64,000 nucleotides of DNA from Fusobacterium sp. SYSU M8D902 (GCF_040199715.1 NZ_JBEFNA010000004.1:31374-95373); one strand, 5' to 3'. Positions 7,619-16,982 are shown, counted from the stretch's first letter. Numbers and translations are program-made. The notes: a model not told the origin generated them from the sequence alone.

Positions 7619-8056
7619 TTATTCCAAAGCTATTAATCTTGAAGCTACTACATACTTAACATCTTTTAATTTTATTAAAATATCTTCAATAGCTAGTTTT
7701 ATATCTGAAATATCCAATGATATTATCACAGAAGCTACATCATTGATAGGTATATTCTGGTTGATAGTTATGATATTACACTCCATAGAGTATAGGAAAT
7801 TCAATATCTCTGACAAAGCTCCCTTTTTATCCTCAACCATAATTGAGATCAAAGCCTTTCTTCCCACATTCCCATCTGAAGGTAAAAACACATAATCTTT
7901 ATATTTATAGTAAGTACTTCTACTTATACCAACTACTTTTACAGCCTCACTCACATTCTGATACTTTCCATCTCTCAATAGATTTCTTACCTCTATTACT
8001 TTCTCAAAATACTCTGGAACTATGCTTTTATCAACTATTAAATATTTTCCTACCAT
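7619..8056 (-). CDS. ACT domain protein (UPF0735/PheB family)
   Basis: This 145-residue protein has an N-terminal helix-turn-helix-like part (residues about 18-58, containing VSEAVKVVGISRSTYYKY) and a C-terminal ACT domain starting ALISIMVEDKKGALSEILNF near residue 68. The architecture matches the UPF0735/PheB family, which in bacilli lies next to aromatic amino-acid genes. ACT domains bind amino acids, so a regulatory role in amino-acid metabolism is likely. Here it is divergent from the serine/threonine carrier sstT, which fits an amino-acid-responsive regulator, but no direct link is shown. Confidence 0.85.
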   Translation of the reverse strand: MVGKYLIVDKSIVPEYFEKVIEVRNLLRDGKYQNVSEAVKVVGISRSTYYKYKDYVFLPSDGNVGRKALISIMVEDKKGALSEILNFLYSMECNIITINQNIPINDVASVIISLDISDIKLAIEDILIKLKDVKYVVASRLIALE

Positions 8057-8134
8057 ATTACCTCCAACTTCATCATTATTAATTAGAGTATATCCTTTAA
8101 CCTAAAGTTTGTCTATCAAAAAATAAAAAAATAC

Positions 8135-8163
8135 TTGCATTTAAACTCTCTTTATGATATATT
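8135..8163 (+). promoter_or_regulatory. sigma-70 type promoter for sstT
   Basis: TTGCAT (8135-8140) is 17 bases from TATATT (8158-8163). A perfect 12-base palindrome AAACAATTGTTT at 8177-8188 lies just downstream of the predicted start and could be an operator. Confidence 0.55.
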
Positions 8164-8216
8164 GTTCTCTATATAGAAACAATTGTTTTTAAAATAGAGA
8201 CATAGGAGTGGGAACA

Positions 8217-9443
8217 ATGAAAGAAATTTATAATAAATGGATAGAGATAAGTTTGATTAAGAGGGTTATAGTGGGTATATTATTAGGTATACTTCTAGTT
8301 ACTGTAGCACCTGACAAGGCTAGTGGTATAGCTATCTTAGGAGATATATTTGTGGGAGCATTGAAGGCTATTGCTCCTGTGCTGGTTTTTTTCTTAGTTG
8401 TAGCTGCTGTAATTCAGCATAAAGAGGGACAGAAGAGTAATATGAAATCTATAGTTTCTCTATATCTACTTGGAACACTTTTAGCTTCTATAGTTGCTGT
8501 AGTTGCCAGTTTCTTATTTCCAGTAGAGCTTATATTACAAGCTGGTGAGAGTGCTATTGCACCTCCTGAAAATATATATGGAGTTTTAAGATCACTTTTA
8601 ATGAATCTTGTAGATAATCCTCTAAATGCTATTTTGAGAGGAAATTACATAGGAATACTATTCTGGAGTATACTCTTTGGAATATTTTTGAAGAGTGGAA
8701 AAGATAGTACAAAACAGGCTATTGTGGATATATCTGAAGCTATTCTAAAAGTTGTAAAAACTGTGATTGAGTTTGCTCCATTTGGTATAATGGGTCTTAT
8801 ATTTAACTCTATGCGTACTAATGGATTTTCTAGTCTATTAATATATGGTAAATTGATACTTCTACTATTGGGAGCTATGGCTTTTGTAACTTTTATAGTA
8901 AATCCTGTTATAGCTTGGGTTATGATTAGACAAAATCCCTTCCCTTTAATAATGAAGTGTTTGAAATATAGTGGAATGACTGCTTTTTTCACTAGAAGCT
9001 CTGCTGCAAACATTCCTGTTAATATGAGTCTTTGTGAAGAGCTTGGATTGGATAAAGATGTTTACTCTGTATCTATTCCACTTGGTGCTACTATCAATAT
9101 GGGTGGAGCTGCTATTACAATCTCTATATTCGCCCTAAGTGCTGCACATACTTTGGGTATACAGATAGATATATTCTCAGCTATACTTTTAAGTATATTG
9201 TCTGCAATCAGTGCCTGTGGTGCTTCTGGAGTAGCTGGTGGATCTTTACTACTTATCCCTCTAGCTTGTAGCTTATTTGGAATCCCAAATGAAATAGCTA
9301 TGCAGGTAGTTGGAGTTGGTTTTATTATTGGTGTTATACAAGATTCTTGTGAAACAGCTCTCAACTCATCTACTGATGTATTATTCACAAGTTTAGCTGA
9401 ATACTACAACTGGAGAAAAACAGGAAGAGCAATCCTTATATAG
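8217..9443 (+). CDS. sstT: serine/threonine:sodium symporter SstT
   Basis: This 408-residue carrier of the dicarboxylate/amino acid:cation symporter family imports L-serine and L-threonine with sodium. It has the family's hydrophobic helices, the serine-rich loop segment FFTRSSAANIPVNM near residue 262, the GATINMGGAAI motif near 290 and the reentrant segment ACGASGVAGGSLLLIP near 340. ATG 8217 is preferred over an in-frame GTG nine bases earlier because that GTG overlaps the AGGAG ribosome site. A terminator follows at 9457. The gene is divergent from the ACT-domain gene. Confidence 0.93.
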   Translation: MKEIYNKWIEISLIKRVIVGILLGILLVTVAPDKASGIAILGDIFVGALKAIAPVLVFFLVVAAVIQHKEGQKSNMKSIVSLYLLGTLLASIVAVVASFLFPVELILQAGESAIAPPENIYGVLRSLLMNLVDNPLNAILRGNYIGILFWSILFGIFLKSGKDSTKQAIVDISEAILKVVKTVIEFAPFGIMGLIFNSMRTNGFSSLLIYGKLILLLLGAMAFVTFIVNPVIAWVMIRQNPFPLIMKCLKYSGMTAFFTRSSAANIPVNMSLCEELGLDKDVYSVSIPLGATINMGGAAITISIFALSAAHTLGIQIDIFSAILLSILSAISACGASGVAGGSLLLIPLACSLFGIPNEIAMQVVGVGFIIGVIQDSCETALNSSTDVLFTSLAEYYNWRKTGRAILI

Positions 9444-9456
9444 CTAAAGAATAGAA

Positions 9457-9487
9457 AAAAGACAAGGTTACATCCCTTGTCTTTTAT
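9457..9487 (+). terminator. terminator of sstT
   Basis: The stem AAAAGACAAGG (9457-9467) pairs perfectly with CCTTGTCTTTT (9475-9485) around a 7-base loop, and its T-rich 3' arm acts as the tail. Confidence 0.8.
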
Positions 9488-9553
9488 GTTTTGTATTTTT
9501 AAAAAATCTATGATATAATTCAACTAATCAATATAAGAATAGTCAACATGAAC

Positions 9554-9586
9554 AAAGAGAGGTATGCCAGTATCTCTCTTTTTATA
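9554..9586. terminator. hairpin with T tract before the DUF2442 gene end
   Basis: AAAGAGAG (9554-9561) pairs with CTCTCTTT (9574-9581) and is followed by TTTAT. It lies 8 bases beyond the stop of the convergent DUF2442 gene and most likely terminates that gene, possibly as a second stop for sstT as well. Confidence 0.55.
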
Positions 9587-9593
9587 TTTAAAT

Positions 9594-9833
9594 TCATACT
9601 CCTTTTGTGTATAATTCATATTCACTCAAGTCACAATCATCATTCCAAGATATTCCATATCCACCTGTATCTACTTTTACATTTTTAAAAATAGAATAGT
9701 CTTTTAATATTGAAAAATCTTCATATTTAAAATTAGGTTTGAAATCATATATTTTAACTTCATCATTATTAAAAATAACTTTTAATATATAGTCTTCAAA
9801 TACTTCTACTTCCTTTATTTTTGGATATTTCAT
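9594..9833 (-). CDS. DUF2442 domain protein
   Basis: This 79-residue protein spans a complete DUF2442 domain: strands EVEVFEDYILKVIFNNDEVKIYD, then FSILKDYSIFKNVKVD and the conserved end GGYGISWNDDCDLSEYELY. ATG 9833 is chosen because the in-frame GTG nine bases upstream overlaps the GAGGTG ribosome site. DUF2442 genes are often next to a DUF4160 gene in toxin-antitoxin-like pairs, but no DUF4160 partner is visible here, so it is a solitary copy. Function is unknown. Confidence 0.8.
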   Translation of the reverse strand: MKYPKIKEVEVFEDYILKVIFNNDEVKIYDFKPNFKYEDFSILKDYSIFKNVKVDTGGYGISWNDDCDLSEYELYTKGV

Positions 9834-9882
9834 AAATTTCACCTCTCTATCTACTTTAGCTCAGGTAATTTTTTAATAGTAT

Positions 9883-10602
9883 TTAAAAGAAAACCTCTCT
9901 AGCTTTTTGTTTTACCTCTTGAGAAGCAATAAATGGAACTCTTGTAGTGTAACCTTTATTGGCAGCCACATACTTTTTAAATGGCCACTCAAATATCTCT
10001 CTATTCCAAACTCCTATATTATCATTGTATACTTCTCTAGCAGCAGTGATCTCTCTTTGAAGATAGATATTTTGTTGCATTGCATCTCTTAACTCTCCAT
10101 GACTCTTAAGATCTGGATAGTTTTCAACAGCTATATTTAGCCCCTTGTATGCTCTATCCAACTGTCCTTGAACCTCATTTCTATCCATATCTTTTATATT
10201 TCCACTTCTAAATTTAGCTATATCTGCAAATACACTCTTATCTAAATCAATTGCTTTTTCAACTAATTTAGCAGTATTTTGTAATACTACAACTCTTTGC
10301 TCCAAATAGTTATCAATTTGAGAAGCACTCTGTTGCACTCTTTGCTCCAACTGATTAAAGTATGACTCCTGTTTCTTTAAGTTACTATATACAATTACTG
10401 GAATTATTATTCCAACAGGAATAGCATAGTATATTTTTGACATAACACCGAATACTATCAATCCCAATCCTAATAGATACAATACCCAGATCAATACCTG
10501 AATACTTGAATCTTTTTCCACTTGTATCTGCTTAGCTATAACATTGACATCTCTACCCTGCTCTCTAATCTCTTCATCCATTTCATTTAACATATTAGCC
10601 AT
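9883..10602 (-). CDS. LemA family membrane protein
   Basis: This 239-residue protein has a short cytoplasmic N terminus, two hydrophobic segments at about residues 33-72 (LIWVLYLLGLGLIVFGVM and IPVGIIIPVIVYS), then a long helical domain. The LemA signature is clear in the C-terminal half: NTAKLVEKAIDLDKSVFADI, AVENYPDLKSH and ITAAREVYNDNIGVWNREI. Classical LemA has one N-terminal helix and a periplasmic helical bundle; here the two helices could leave the bundle in the cytoplasm. It follows the 608-residue partner gene by 15 bases, forming a two-gene operon. The role of LemA proteins is poorly defined. Confidence 0.85.
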   Translation of the reverse strand: MANMLNEMDEEIREQGRDVNVIAKQIQVEKDSSIQVLIWVLYLLGLGLIVFGVMSKIYYAIPVGIIIPVIVYSNLKKQESYFNQLEQRVQQSASQIDNYLEQRVVVLQNTAKLVEKAIDLDKSVFADIAKFRSGNIKDMDRNEVQGQLDRAYKGLNIAVENYPDLKSHGELRDAMQQNIYLQREITAAREVYNDNIGVWNREIFEWPFKKYVAANKGYTTRVPFIASQEVKQKAREVFF

Positions 10603-10617
10603 AGTAAAAACCTCCTA

Positions 10618-12444
10618 TTACCCCTTTATAATTCTTTTCAATATTTTATCACATTTCACTTCATCTGTATCATTAAATATTGCAAAAATATTGTTCTTAT
10701 ATGCAAATCTCTTATTTTCAGTAGATTCTATAAAGCCATTATCAATTGAGTCCTCAAACTCTTTCTCTCTCATATTTATTCTCTTTAATTCCATCTTACC
10801 TGTAGCAGTTAGAGGTACATAATCTATCCAATCCACTGGTACATAGTATCTCTTTCCATCTCCAGCATATTTAGGGATATACTCTGTTCTTGTTACCTCT
10901 TTATATGAATTGGCTACAACCTGTACTAGGTCTACATCATCTTTTGTTCCAATTGTATTAGTTTTCAAAATTGATTGTGTAGTAGTCTCTGGATGAGCAA
11001 ATACCCTATCTCCAAGTAAGTTCGCCATCATCTCTGAAGTATATGGGTTATAGTTGTAGTTAAACTCATTTCCATAGATATAGTCCTGTGATTTATGCTG
11101 ATGATATATAGGTATTGTCAATATAGGTAGGAATAATCTATAGAAGTTACTGAAATATTTTTTGTTTATATCAAAAAACTTCTCTGATATTCTATCATAT
11201 GAGAAATCTCTATAGTAAGATCTCTCTATATTCAGAGGCCAATCTCTATCATTAGAAACATTGTTCAATTTGTTGATCTTGTAGTAGCTAAAGTCATCTC
11301 CAAAATCTGTATCCTTAAGTAATTCAACCATATTTCTTTGAGCTATTGGGGTGAACAGTACTCTGAATTCCACCTCATTATCTCTATCAAAAGCACCAAA
11401 CAGAGCATCAAATTCTAAGTTTCCCATCTCTAAGAAGCCTGTTCCCTTCTGTATAGCCTTCTCACTCATCTTTTTAACATCTTTCTGAAGCTTTTTAGAG
11501 TATTTTTCCAATTTTCTAGGTTTTAACTTATGAATGAACTGTGGTTCTCTAGTAAAAGTTAGATGTTCAGCAGCATCATTCCCATAGATCAAGTTGATCG
11601 TACTCTCAAATATCTGTTTAGGTCTAATTATACTTGCTACCAGTGTCTCTGTCACTGTTCTTGACTTTCTCTCACCATTCTCTGTATAGTATTCAGTCCA
11701 AGATACAGTTAAAGATCCTGTATACTCTTGATCTACAACCCTATTACGAACTTTTTTACTGATTATAAAGGGATTTCCCAAGATCTCTCCTGAGATTATA
11801 TCTGTAACTGAAAGATTATCATTTAATTTTGCTGGCATTCCAAAGTTAGTCACAAGGTTGGCATATCTATCCAACTTAAAATCTTTGTCTAATGTCAAAG
11901 TGGGTATTAGCTCTGTGATTACATCATTTGACATATTGTCATCAAATAGATTGAGTAGTGGTTCAACCTGTGAATAACACTCCTCTTTTTTCTCTTTTAG
12001 TATAGTTGCTAAATGCACTATTGTATCATTCAAACTTCTCTTCTTATCTCTAATATATTTTAGATTTATGTATAGGAGAGTTATTAAAAGTAGACCCATC
12101 CAAGTAGTTCTTATTCCTATCTCCTTTATACTCTCTTTTTTAGCCATAAGATCTCTCAAATGCTGGACATTAATGAACTCTGACAAAATCAGATAAGCTA
12201 TTCCTATCCCTATGACCATTGAGAGCCTACTCAACCATTTTAGCTTACTCTCATTCTTACTCTTAGCATCTAAATTTCCATTGTACTCTTTTACAGATTT
12301 CCTGTTTGCCTCAACATCTATATTGGATCTATTCAACAGATTCTCAAAAACTGAAGTGATCCTCTCTAGATACTTTCCAGCCAACTCATCCTTATAGTAT
12401 TTTACTGGTTCTAATAGTTTTTCTTGCTCGTCTACAAAGTCCAT
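10618..12444 (-). CDS. large membrane protein paired with LemA, unknown function
   Basis: This 608-residue protein starts with about 70 charged helical residues. Two membrane helices follow, near 71-91 (LSMVIGIGIAYLILSEFI) and 113-131 (TTWMGLLLITLLYINLKYI), and then a long soluble part. In the middle, GNPFIISKKVRNRV through KSRTVTETLVASIIRPKQ resembles the mixed beta region of DUF3137-type proteins that commonly neighbour LemA genes, but overall the protein is about twice that length. A further hydrophobic stretch, FYRLFLPILTIPIYH, is near residue 430. Start ATG and operon position upstream of lemA are clear; I do not recognise a named family. Confidence 0.75.
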   Translation of the reverse strand: MDFVDEQEKLLEPVKYYKDELAGKYLERITSVFENLLNRSNIDVEANRKSVKEYNGNLDAKSKNESKLKWLSRLSMVIGIGIAYLILSEFINVQHLRDLMAKKESIKEIGIRTTWMGLLLITLLYINLKYIRDKKRSLNDTIVHLATILKEKKEECYSQVEPLLNLFDDNMSNDVITELIPTLTLDKDFKLDRYANLVTNFGMPAKLNDNLSVTDIISGEILGNPFIISKKVRNRVVDQEYTGSLTVSWTEYYTENGERKSRTVTETLVASIIRPKQIFESTINLIYGNDAAEHLTFTREPQFIHKLKPRKLEKYSKKLQKDVKKMSEKAIQKGTGFLEMGNLEFDALFGAFDRDNEVEFRVLFTPIAQRNMVELLKDTDFGDDFSYYKINKLNNVSNDRDWPLNIERSYYRDFSYDRISEKFFDINKKYFSNFYRLFLPILTIPIYHQHKSQDYIYGNEFNYNYNPYTSEMMANLLGDRVFAHPETTTQSILKTNTIGTKDDVDLVQVVANSYKEVTRTEYIPKYAGDGKRYYVPVDWIDYVPLTATGKMELKRINMREKEFEDSIDNGFIESTENKRFAYKNNIFAIFNDTDEVKCDKILKRIIKG

Positions 12445-12488
12445 AAAATCTCTCCTATACTCTTCGTCTTTTATTTTCCTATATATGC

Positions 12489-12525
12489 AAAAATGCCAAA
12501 GAGAATCTATCTCCTTAGCATTTTT
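12489..12525 (-). terminator. long terminator hairpin of the symporter gene
   Basis: Sixteen pairs (14 Watson-Crick, 2 wobble) join 12489-12504 to 12510-12525 around a 5-base loop. It lies 12 bases after the stop of the symporter gene and separates it from the LemA operon. T tracts on both sides would let it work in either direction. Confidence 0.85.
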
Positions 12526-12537
12526 ATTTTAACATAT

Positions 12538-13710
12538 TTATTTATTTTGAGCCAACTCTTTTTTGAAAATTCCGTTTAGGATAAGTGCTAATGCTCCATC
12601 TCCAACTACGTTACAAGCAGTACCAAAACTATCTTGTAAAGCGAATATTGTAAGCATTAAAGCAACTCCACTATCATCAAATCCAAGAACAGATATGATA
12701 ATTCCTAATGAAGCCATTACAGTTCCTCCTGGTACTCCAGGTGCTCCAACTGCAAATATTCCTAAAAGAACGATGAATAATATCATAGTTCCCATAGCTG
12801 GTAATTGTCCATAAAGTACTTGTGATACAGTCATAACAAAGAAGATCTCAGTTAAAACTGATCCACATAGGTGTACAGTTGATCCTAATGGAATTGCAAA
12901 GTTTGCGATATCATCATCTAAAACTTTAGATTTCTTAGCACAGCTTAATGCTACTGGTAAAGTAGCTGCTGATGACATTGTTCCAACTGCTGTTAAGTAT
13001 GCTGGTCCATAGTGCTTTAATAGGCTGAATGGATTCTTTCCAGATACTGCTCCAGCCACACTGTATAATAGTGTAAGCCAAATGAAGTGTCCTATTAAAA
13101 CTATGATAACAACTTTTAAGAATACTGGTAATTGCTTAGTTATTCCACCCTCATAAGCTAATGTTGCAAATGTAGAAGCTATGAAGAAAGGTAGTATAGG
13201 AATGATGATAGCATAAACAAGTTTTAACATTATGTTGTTAAACTCATCTAATAATCTCTCAAAATTCTCTGATTTTGTCCAAACAACTGCAAGTCCTAAG
13301 AATAGTGCTAATACTAGTGCTGACATAACTGAGAATACAGGTGGTATCTCAACTTTAAAGATCATCTCTGGTAACTCTTTTAATCCCTCAACAGTTGAAA
13401 CTATATTTAATTTTGGAATTAAAGTGTATCCAGCAATCATAGAGAACAATGCTGCTCCTACAGATGAGAAGTAAGCTAATAGTAACATTACCCCTAGCAT
13501 CTTACTAGCATTAGATTTCATTTTAGTAATAGCTGGTGCTATAAATCCTAAAATGATTAATGGTACAGTAAAGTTAATTAACTGTCCAAGTACAAATTTA
13601 ATAGATTGGATTACTCCAATTACAGATTCGTTACAGTATAACCCTATAACAAGCCCTACTATAACCCCTAAAATTAGCTTAACAATTAAGCTATCTTTCA
13701 TTTTAGCCAT
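12538..13710 (-). CDS. dicarboxylate/amino acid:cation symporter
   Basis: This 390-residue carrier of the DAACS family has about eight membrane helices. It shows the serine-rich loop AVGTMSSAATLPVALSCAKK near residue 235, the substrate-site segment FAIPLGSTVHLCGS near 270 and the reentrant hairpin VGAPGVPGGTVMASLG near 318. It differs from SstT at these sites, so its substrate is probably another amino acid or a dicarboxylate. The ATG is well supported by AAGGAGG nine bases upstream. It lies downstream of the TSCPD gene but has its own promoter (13765-13793) and terminator, so it is probably a separate unit. Confidence 0.88.
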   Translation of the reverse strand: MAKMKDSLIVKLILGVIVGLVIGLYCNESVIGVIQSIKFVLGQLINFTVPLIILGFIAPAITKMKSNASKMLGVMLLLAYFSSVGAALFSMIAGYTLIPKLNIVSTVEGLKELPEMIFKVEIPPVFSVMSALVLALFLGLAVVWTKSENFERLLDEFNNIMLKLVYAIIIPILPFFIASTFATLAYEGGITKQLPVFLKVVIIVLIGHFIWLTLLYSVAGAVSGKNPFSLLKHYGPAYLTAVGTMSSAATLPVALSCAKKSKVLDDDIANFAIPLGSTVHLCGSVLTEIFFVMTVSQVLYGQLPAMGTMILFIVLLGIFAVGAPGVPGGTVMASLGIIISVLGFDDSGVALMLTIFALQDSFGTACNVVGDGALALILNGIFKKELAQNK

Positions 13711-13764
13711 ATAAATGTGCCTCCTTAAATATATTTTTTATTTTTGTTACCCTAAATGTATACT

Positions 13765-13793
13765 ATATTAGTTGATAAAACTAGTTTATCCAA
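13765..13793 (-). promoter_or_regulatory. promoter with embedded inverted repeat for the symporter
   Basis: On the minus strand TTGGAT (13788-13793) is 17 bases from TAATAT (13765-13770). An inverted repeat, GATAAA with TTTATC (13774-13790, 5-base centre), fills the spacer and touches the -35 box, a typical repressor position. Confidence 0.5.
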
Positions 13794-13835
13794 TATTATT
13801 ATAGCAAATTTTTTCACTAATTGCCATAGTTTATT

Positions 13836-14075
13836 TTAAAGAGCTTTTAAAATTCTACTAAGTTGATCAGGACAAGAAGTACCCCTTACTCCACAGTTGA
13901 TCCCCTCTAGTTTCTTTATAACTACATCTTTGTGTAATCCTAAGATAAGATGCTCAAGCCCTTGAGTATTTCCGTCACAACCACCACAGAACTCTATTTC
14001 AGTTATGATTCCGTTCTCGTCAACCTCCACTCCTATCTCTTTAGCACAAATCTTTTCAGTCTTATAGTATTTCAT
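13836..14075 (-). CDS. TSCPD domain protein (TIGR03905-like)
   Basis: This 79-residue single-domain protein has paired cysteine motifs: CGGCDGNTQG near residue 30 and GINCGVRGTSCPDQL near residue 58. The second is the TSCPD motif for which the family is named; it also occurs at the C terminus of some ribonucleotide reductases and may bind metal. It lies 26 bases downstream of the AbgT-family carrier and probably ends the sigma-54-controlled operon. In that context a role in handling sulfur or an iron-sulfur cluster is conceivable, but this is speculation. Confidence 0.85.
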   Translation of the reverse strand: MKYYKTEKICAKEIGVEVDENGIITEIEFCGGCDGNTQGLEHLILGLHKDVVIKKLEGINCGVRGTSCPDQLSRILKAL

Positions 14076-14101
14076 CTTTTCCTCCAGTTATTCTAATTTA
14101 T

Positions 14102-15655
14102 CTACATTGAGTAGAATAGTCCTCCTCCAATTCCTAGAGGTAGTCCTAACATAAACCACACTATCAATAAAATTATCCATCCTATTAAGAATGCTATTGA
14201 GTATGGTATCATAAGTGATATTAGAGTTCCTATACCACTCTTCTTATCATACTTTTGAGCAAATGCCACTATCAATGGGAAGAATGGCATAAGTGGTGCT
14301 ATTACGTTTGTACATGAATCTCCAACTCTGTATGCTGCTTGAGTCAATTCTGGTGAGAATCCTATTCTCATAAACATAGGTACAAATATTGGAGCCATAA
14401 TAGCCCATTTAGCAGAGTCAACTGCTATAAATATATTTATAATAGCTGTCATTACTATGAATGCAAATATTAATGGTATTCCTACAAATCCTGTATGCTG
14501 TAAAAATTCAGCTCCCTTTACAGATAGTATTATTCCTAAGTTTGAATAGTTGAAAAATACTACGAATTGAGCTGCAAAGAATATAAGCACCATAAATCCA
14601 GATAGGTTGTTTATAGATTTTGTCATAAGCTCTATAACATCTTTATCTGATTTTATCTTTCTTGATCCTATTCCATAGAATATACCAGGTATCATAAAGA
14701 ATAAAGACATTAAAAATACAATTCCAGTCATAAATGGTGAACGTAATAACTCACCTGTTTGAGGATTTCTTAATAGAGCATTTTCAGGTATAACTAGTAG
14801 ACCTACAACTATTAAGAACACTGCTAAACTTATTAGTGCAAACTTCATTCCTCTCTTTTCATCTAGTGAGATATCATTTACACTGATCTTCTCTTCAGAT
14901 ACATATTCACCTAATCTTGGCTCTATTATCTTCTCAGTAACTAAAGTTCCTACAAAAGTTATTAAGAATGTTGAAGCAACCATAAAGAACCAGTTTCCTG
15001 TTGGTAATACAGTGTATGTTGGATCGATCATTCTAGCTGCCTCTGTAGACATTCCTGCAAATACAGGGTCATTTGTTCCTATTAAAAGGTTGGCACTCCA
15101 TCCTCCAGAAACTCCAGCAAATGTTGCTGCAAGTCCTGCAATTGGGTGTCTTCCAAAACTCATAAACAGTATCGCTCCCAAAGGAACTAGCATAACATAT
15201 CCAGTAGATGAAGCTACGTTTGATACGATTCCTAAGAAGATGATTGTAGCAGTTACAGCTCTTTTAGGTGTTACAGCAACTATCTTTTTCAAAACAGCTT
15301 CCATAAATCCAGAACCATCAGCAACTCCAACCCCCATAATTATAGTAAATACTGTTCCTAACGCTATAAAGTTAGTAAAGTTTTTAATTACAGATGTGTA
15401 CATAAATCTCAATCCATCAGCAGACAGTAAGTTTACAGCCACAGTCTCTTTTGTTACCAATGATTTAGTAGCAGTATCATAAGTTTCATAAGAAACTTTT
15501 AACCCTGATTTTGCTGCTAACCAAGAGATAACAACTAATATTAATGTAAATATTATAAACATTGTAGTTGGATGAGGTAGACCATTCCCTATCTTCTCTA
15601 CCTTATCCAATGCTTTTAATATAAATCCTTCTCTATTTTTTTGATCTTTTCCCAT
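14102..15655 (-). CDS. AbgT-family transporter
   Basis: This 517-residue inner-membrane carrier is related to E. coli AbgT (p-aminobenzoyl-glutamate uptake) and to MtrF/YdaH antibiotic exporters. Family features include GLPHPTTMFIIF near the start, the segment VSGGWSANLLIGTNDPV around residue 185, and the conserved VGDSCTNVIAPLMPFFPLI near residue 445. ATG 15655 is favoured; an in-frame TTG 30 bases upstream has no ribosome site. It begins 37 bases after a UPF0597 cysteine-desulfidase-like gene and is probably cotranscribed with it. The substrate may therefore be cysteine or a cysteine-containing small peptide rather than the folate breakdown product. Confidence 0.88.
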   Translation of the reverse strand: MGKDQKNREGFILKALDKVEKIGNGLPHPTTMFIIFTLILVVISWLAAKSGLKVSYETYDTATKSLVTKETVAVNLLSADGLRFMYTSVIKNFTNFIALGTVFTIIMGVGVADGSGFMEAVLKKIVAVTPKRAVTATIIFLGIVSNVASSTGYVMLVPLGAILFMSFGRHPIAGLAATFAGVSGGWSANLLIGTNDPVFAGMSTEAARMIDPTYTVLPTGNWFFMVASTFLITFVGTLVTEKIIEPRLGEYVSEEKISVNDISLDEKRGMKFALISLAVFLIVVGLLVIPENALLRNPQTGELLRSPFMTGIVFLMSLFFMIPGIFYGIGSRKIKSDKDVIELMTKSINNLSGFMVLIFFAAQFVVFFNYSNLGIILSVKGAEFLQHTGFVGIPLIFAFIVMTAIINIFIAVDSAKWAIMAPIFVPMFMRIGFSPELTQAAYRVGDSCTNVIAPLMPFFPLIVAFAQKYDKKSGIGTLISLMIPYSIAFLIGWIILLIVWFMLGLPLGIGGGLFYSM

Positions 15656-15692
15656 TGCTTTTTTTAAACCTCCAACACTTTTCAACTAACAA

Positions 15693-16982
15693 TTAAACAT
15701 TTTTTATCATTATATCTAATATAACTTCGTCAGTTACTTTCATTCCTTGTTGTCCTAATACTCCAACATGCTCTATTGTTTTCTCAACATTTTTTCCTAC
15801 TATTCCCTCTCCAAATTCGAATTTTCTATTTTTTGAAGCTGCATAGTAAGCATCAAAAGCTGCACTTACTCCACTAGCAATCTTAGTTGCACATGAACTC
15901 TTAGCTCCGTCACAGATTACTCCTGACATTGTTCCTAAAGTAGTTTCAATTGCATTTCCAATCTGCTCTAGAGATAATCCTGATAGGAATGATATTGCTC
16001 CTGCTACCCCTGCACTTGCACATATAGCTCCACAATAAGCTGATAATCTTCCTATGTTTGATTTAATATGGATAGTTGTCATATGAGAGAAGAATAATCC
16101 TCTGATTGTTTCCTCTTTTGATAATCCCTTCTCTTGACAGAATTTTATTACTGGTAATGAACAAGTCATTCCTTGGTTTCCACTTCCACTAGTAGTCATT
16201 ACTGGTAGTGAGCATCCATTCATTCTTGCGTCACTTCCTGCACTTGCAAAACTTGCCATTTTGTTTCTTAGGTCGTTTCCATAAACTCCCTCTTCCATTC
16301 CCTCTTTAATAGTCTTTCCAATAGCTATTCCATATGAATTTGTTAATCCTTCAGTAGCTATTGCTGAGTTATAGTCTATTACTCTTTGGAATGTTGCTTC
16401 TATTAAAGATAGATCTATTGTTTTTGCTAAGTTGTAGATTAATTCAACTGAAAGGAAAGTTCTATCAGTCATTACATCTCCAGTACATACCTCATCACAA
16501 GATTGCCCTTTGATCTCTACACCATTTTTAACTATTTTTGTTATATTTGTATGGTAGTGTTGGATCTCAACTACTGCTGTGTCATCTCCATAAGTTCCCT
16601 CTAATCTTATGTATAATTTTACATCTCCCTCATTTAAGAAAACTTTTATTTTTTTATCATCTAGATATTTTTTTACCTCTGGTAAACGGCTCTTATCTAC
16701 ATGTGCTATAACCATAAGCTCTTTTGTTGAGTCTCCTAAGATAGCTCCCATAGCTGTAGAAGCTTCTATTCCTACCATTCCTTCAGAGTTAGGTATTTTT
16801 ACACTCTTAACATTTTTTACTATATTTCCTGAAAGGTAAGCATCAATCTTTTCAGGTACATTTCCTAAGATACTTGTTAATTTAGCAGCAGCATATGCGA
16901 TAGCTATTGGCTCAGTACATCCTTCTGCAGGAACTAACTCCTCTTCTAAAATACTTAATACTTTTTCAGTTATTTTTTCCAT
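15693..16982 (-). CDS. L-cysteine desulfidase / L-serine dehydratase-alpha-like enzyme (UPF0597, CyuA/CdsB type)
   Basis: This 429-residue cytosolic enzyme matches the UPF0597 family. Known members (YhaM/CyuA, CdsB, archaeal cysteine desulfidase) use an iron-sulfur cluster to break L-cysteine into pyruvate, sulfide and ammonia. Diagnostic segments are LVPAEGCTEPIAIAYAAAKL near residue 16, GIEASTAMGAILGDS near 71, SAYCGAICASAGVAGA near 314, and DGAKSSCATKIASGVSAAF near 359, which contain the likely cluster cysteines. Upstream are a -24/-12 promoter and, just beyond, a sigma-54 activator gene. The pairing recalls the cysteine-responsive CdsR-CdsB system of Clostridioides difficile. Confidence 0.88.
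   Translation of the reverse strand: MEKITEKVLSILEEELVPAEGCTEPIAIAYAAAKLTSILGNVPEKIDAYLSGNIVKNVKSVKIPNSEGMVGIEASTAMGAILGDSTKELMVIAHVDKSRLPEVKKYLDDKKIKVFLNEGDVKLYIRLEGTYGDDTAVVEIQHYHTNITKIVKNGVEIKGQSCDEVCTGDVMTDRTFLSVELIYNLAKTIDLSLIEATFQRVIDYNSAIATEGLTNSYGIAIGKTIKEGMEEGVYGNDLRNKMASFASAGSDARMNGCSLPVMTTSGSGNQGMTCSLPVIKFCQEKGLSKEETIRGLFFSHMTTIHIKSNIGRLSAYCGAICASAGVAGAISFLSGLSLEQIGNAIETTLGTMSGVICDGAKSSCATKIASGVSAAFDAYYAASKNRKFEFGEGIVGKNVEKTIEHVGVLGQQGMKVTDEVILDIMIKNV

Noticed and set aside
9547..9690. Short plus-strand frame beginning ATGAACAAAGAG
   Set aside because: It has no ribosome site and runs through a terminator hairpin and antisense to the DUF2442 gene.
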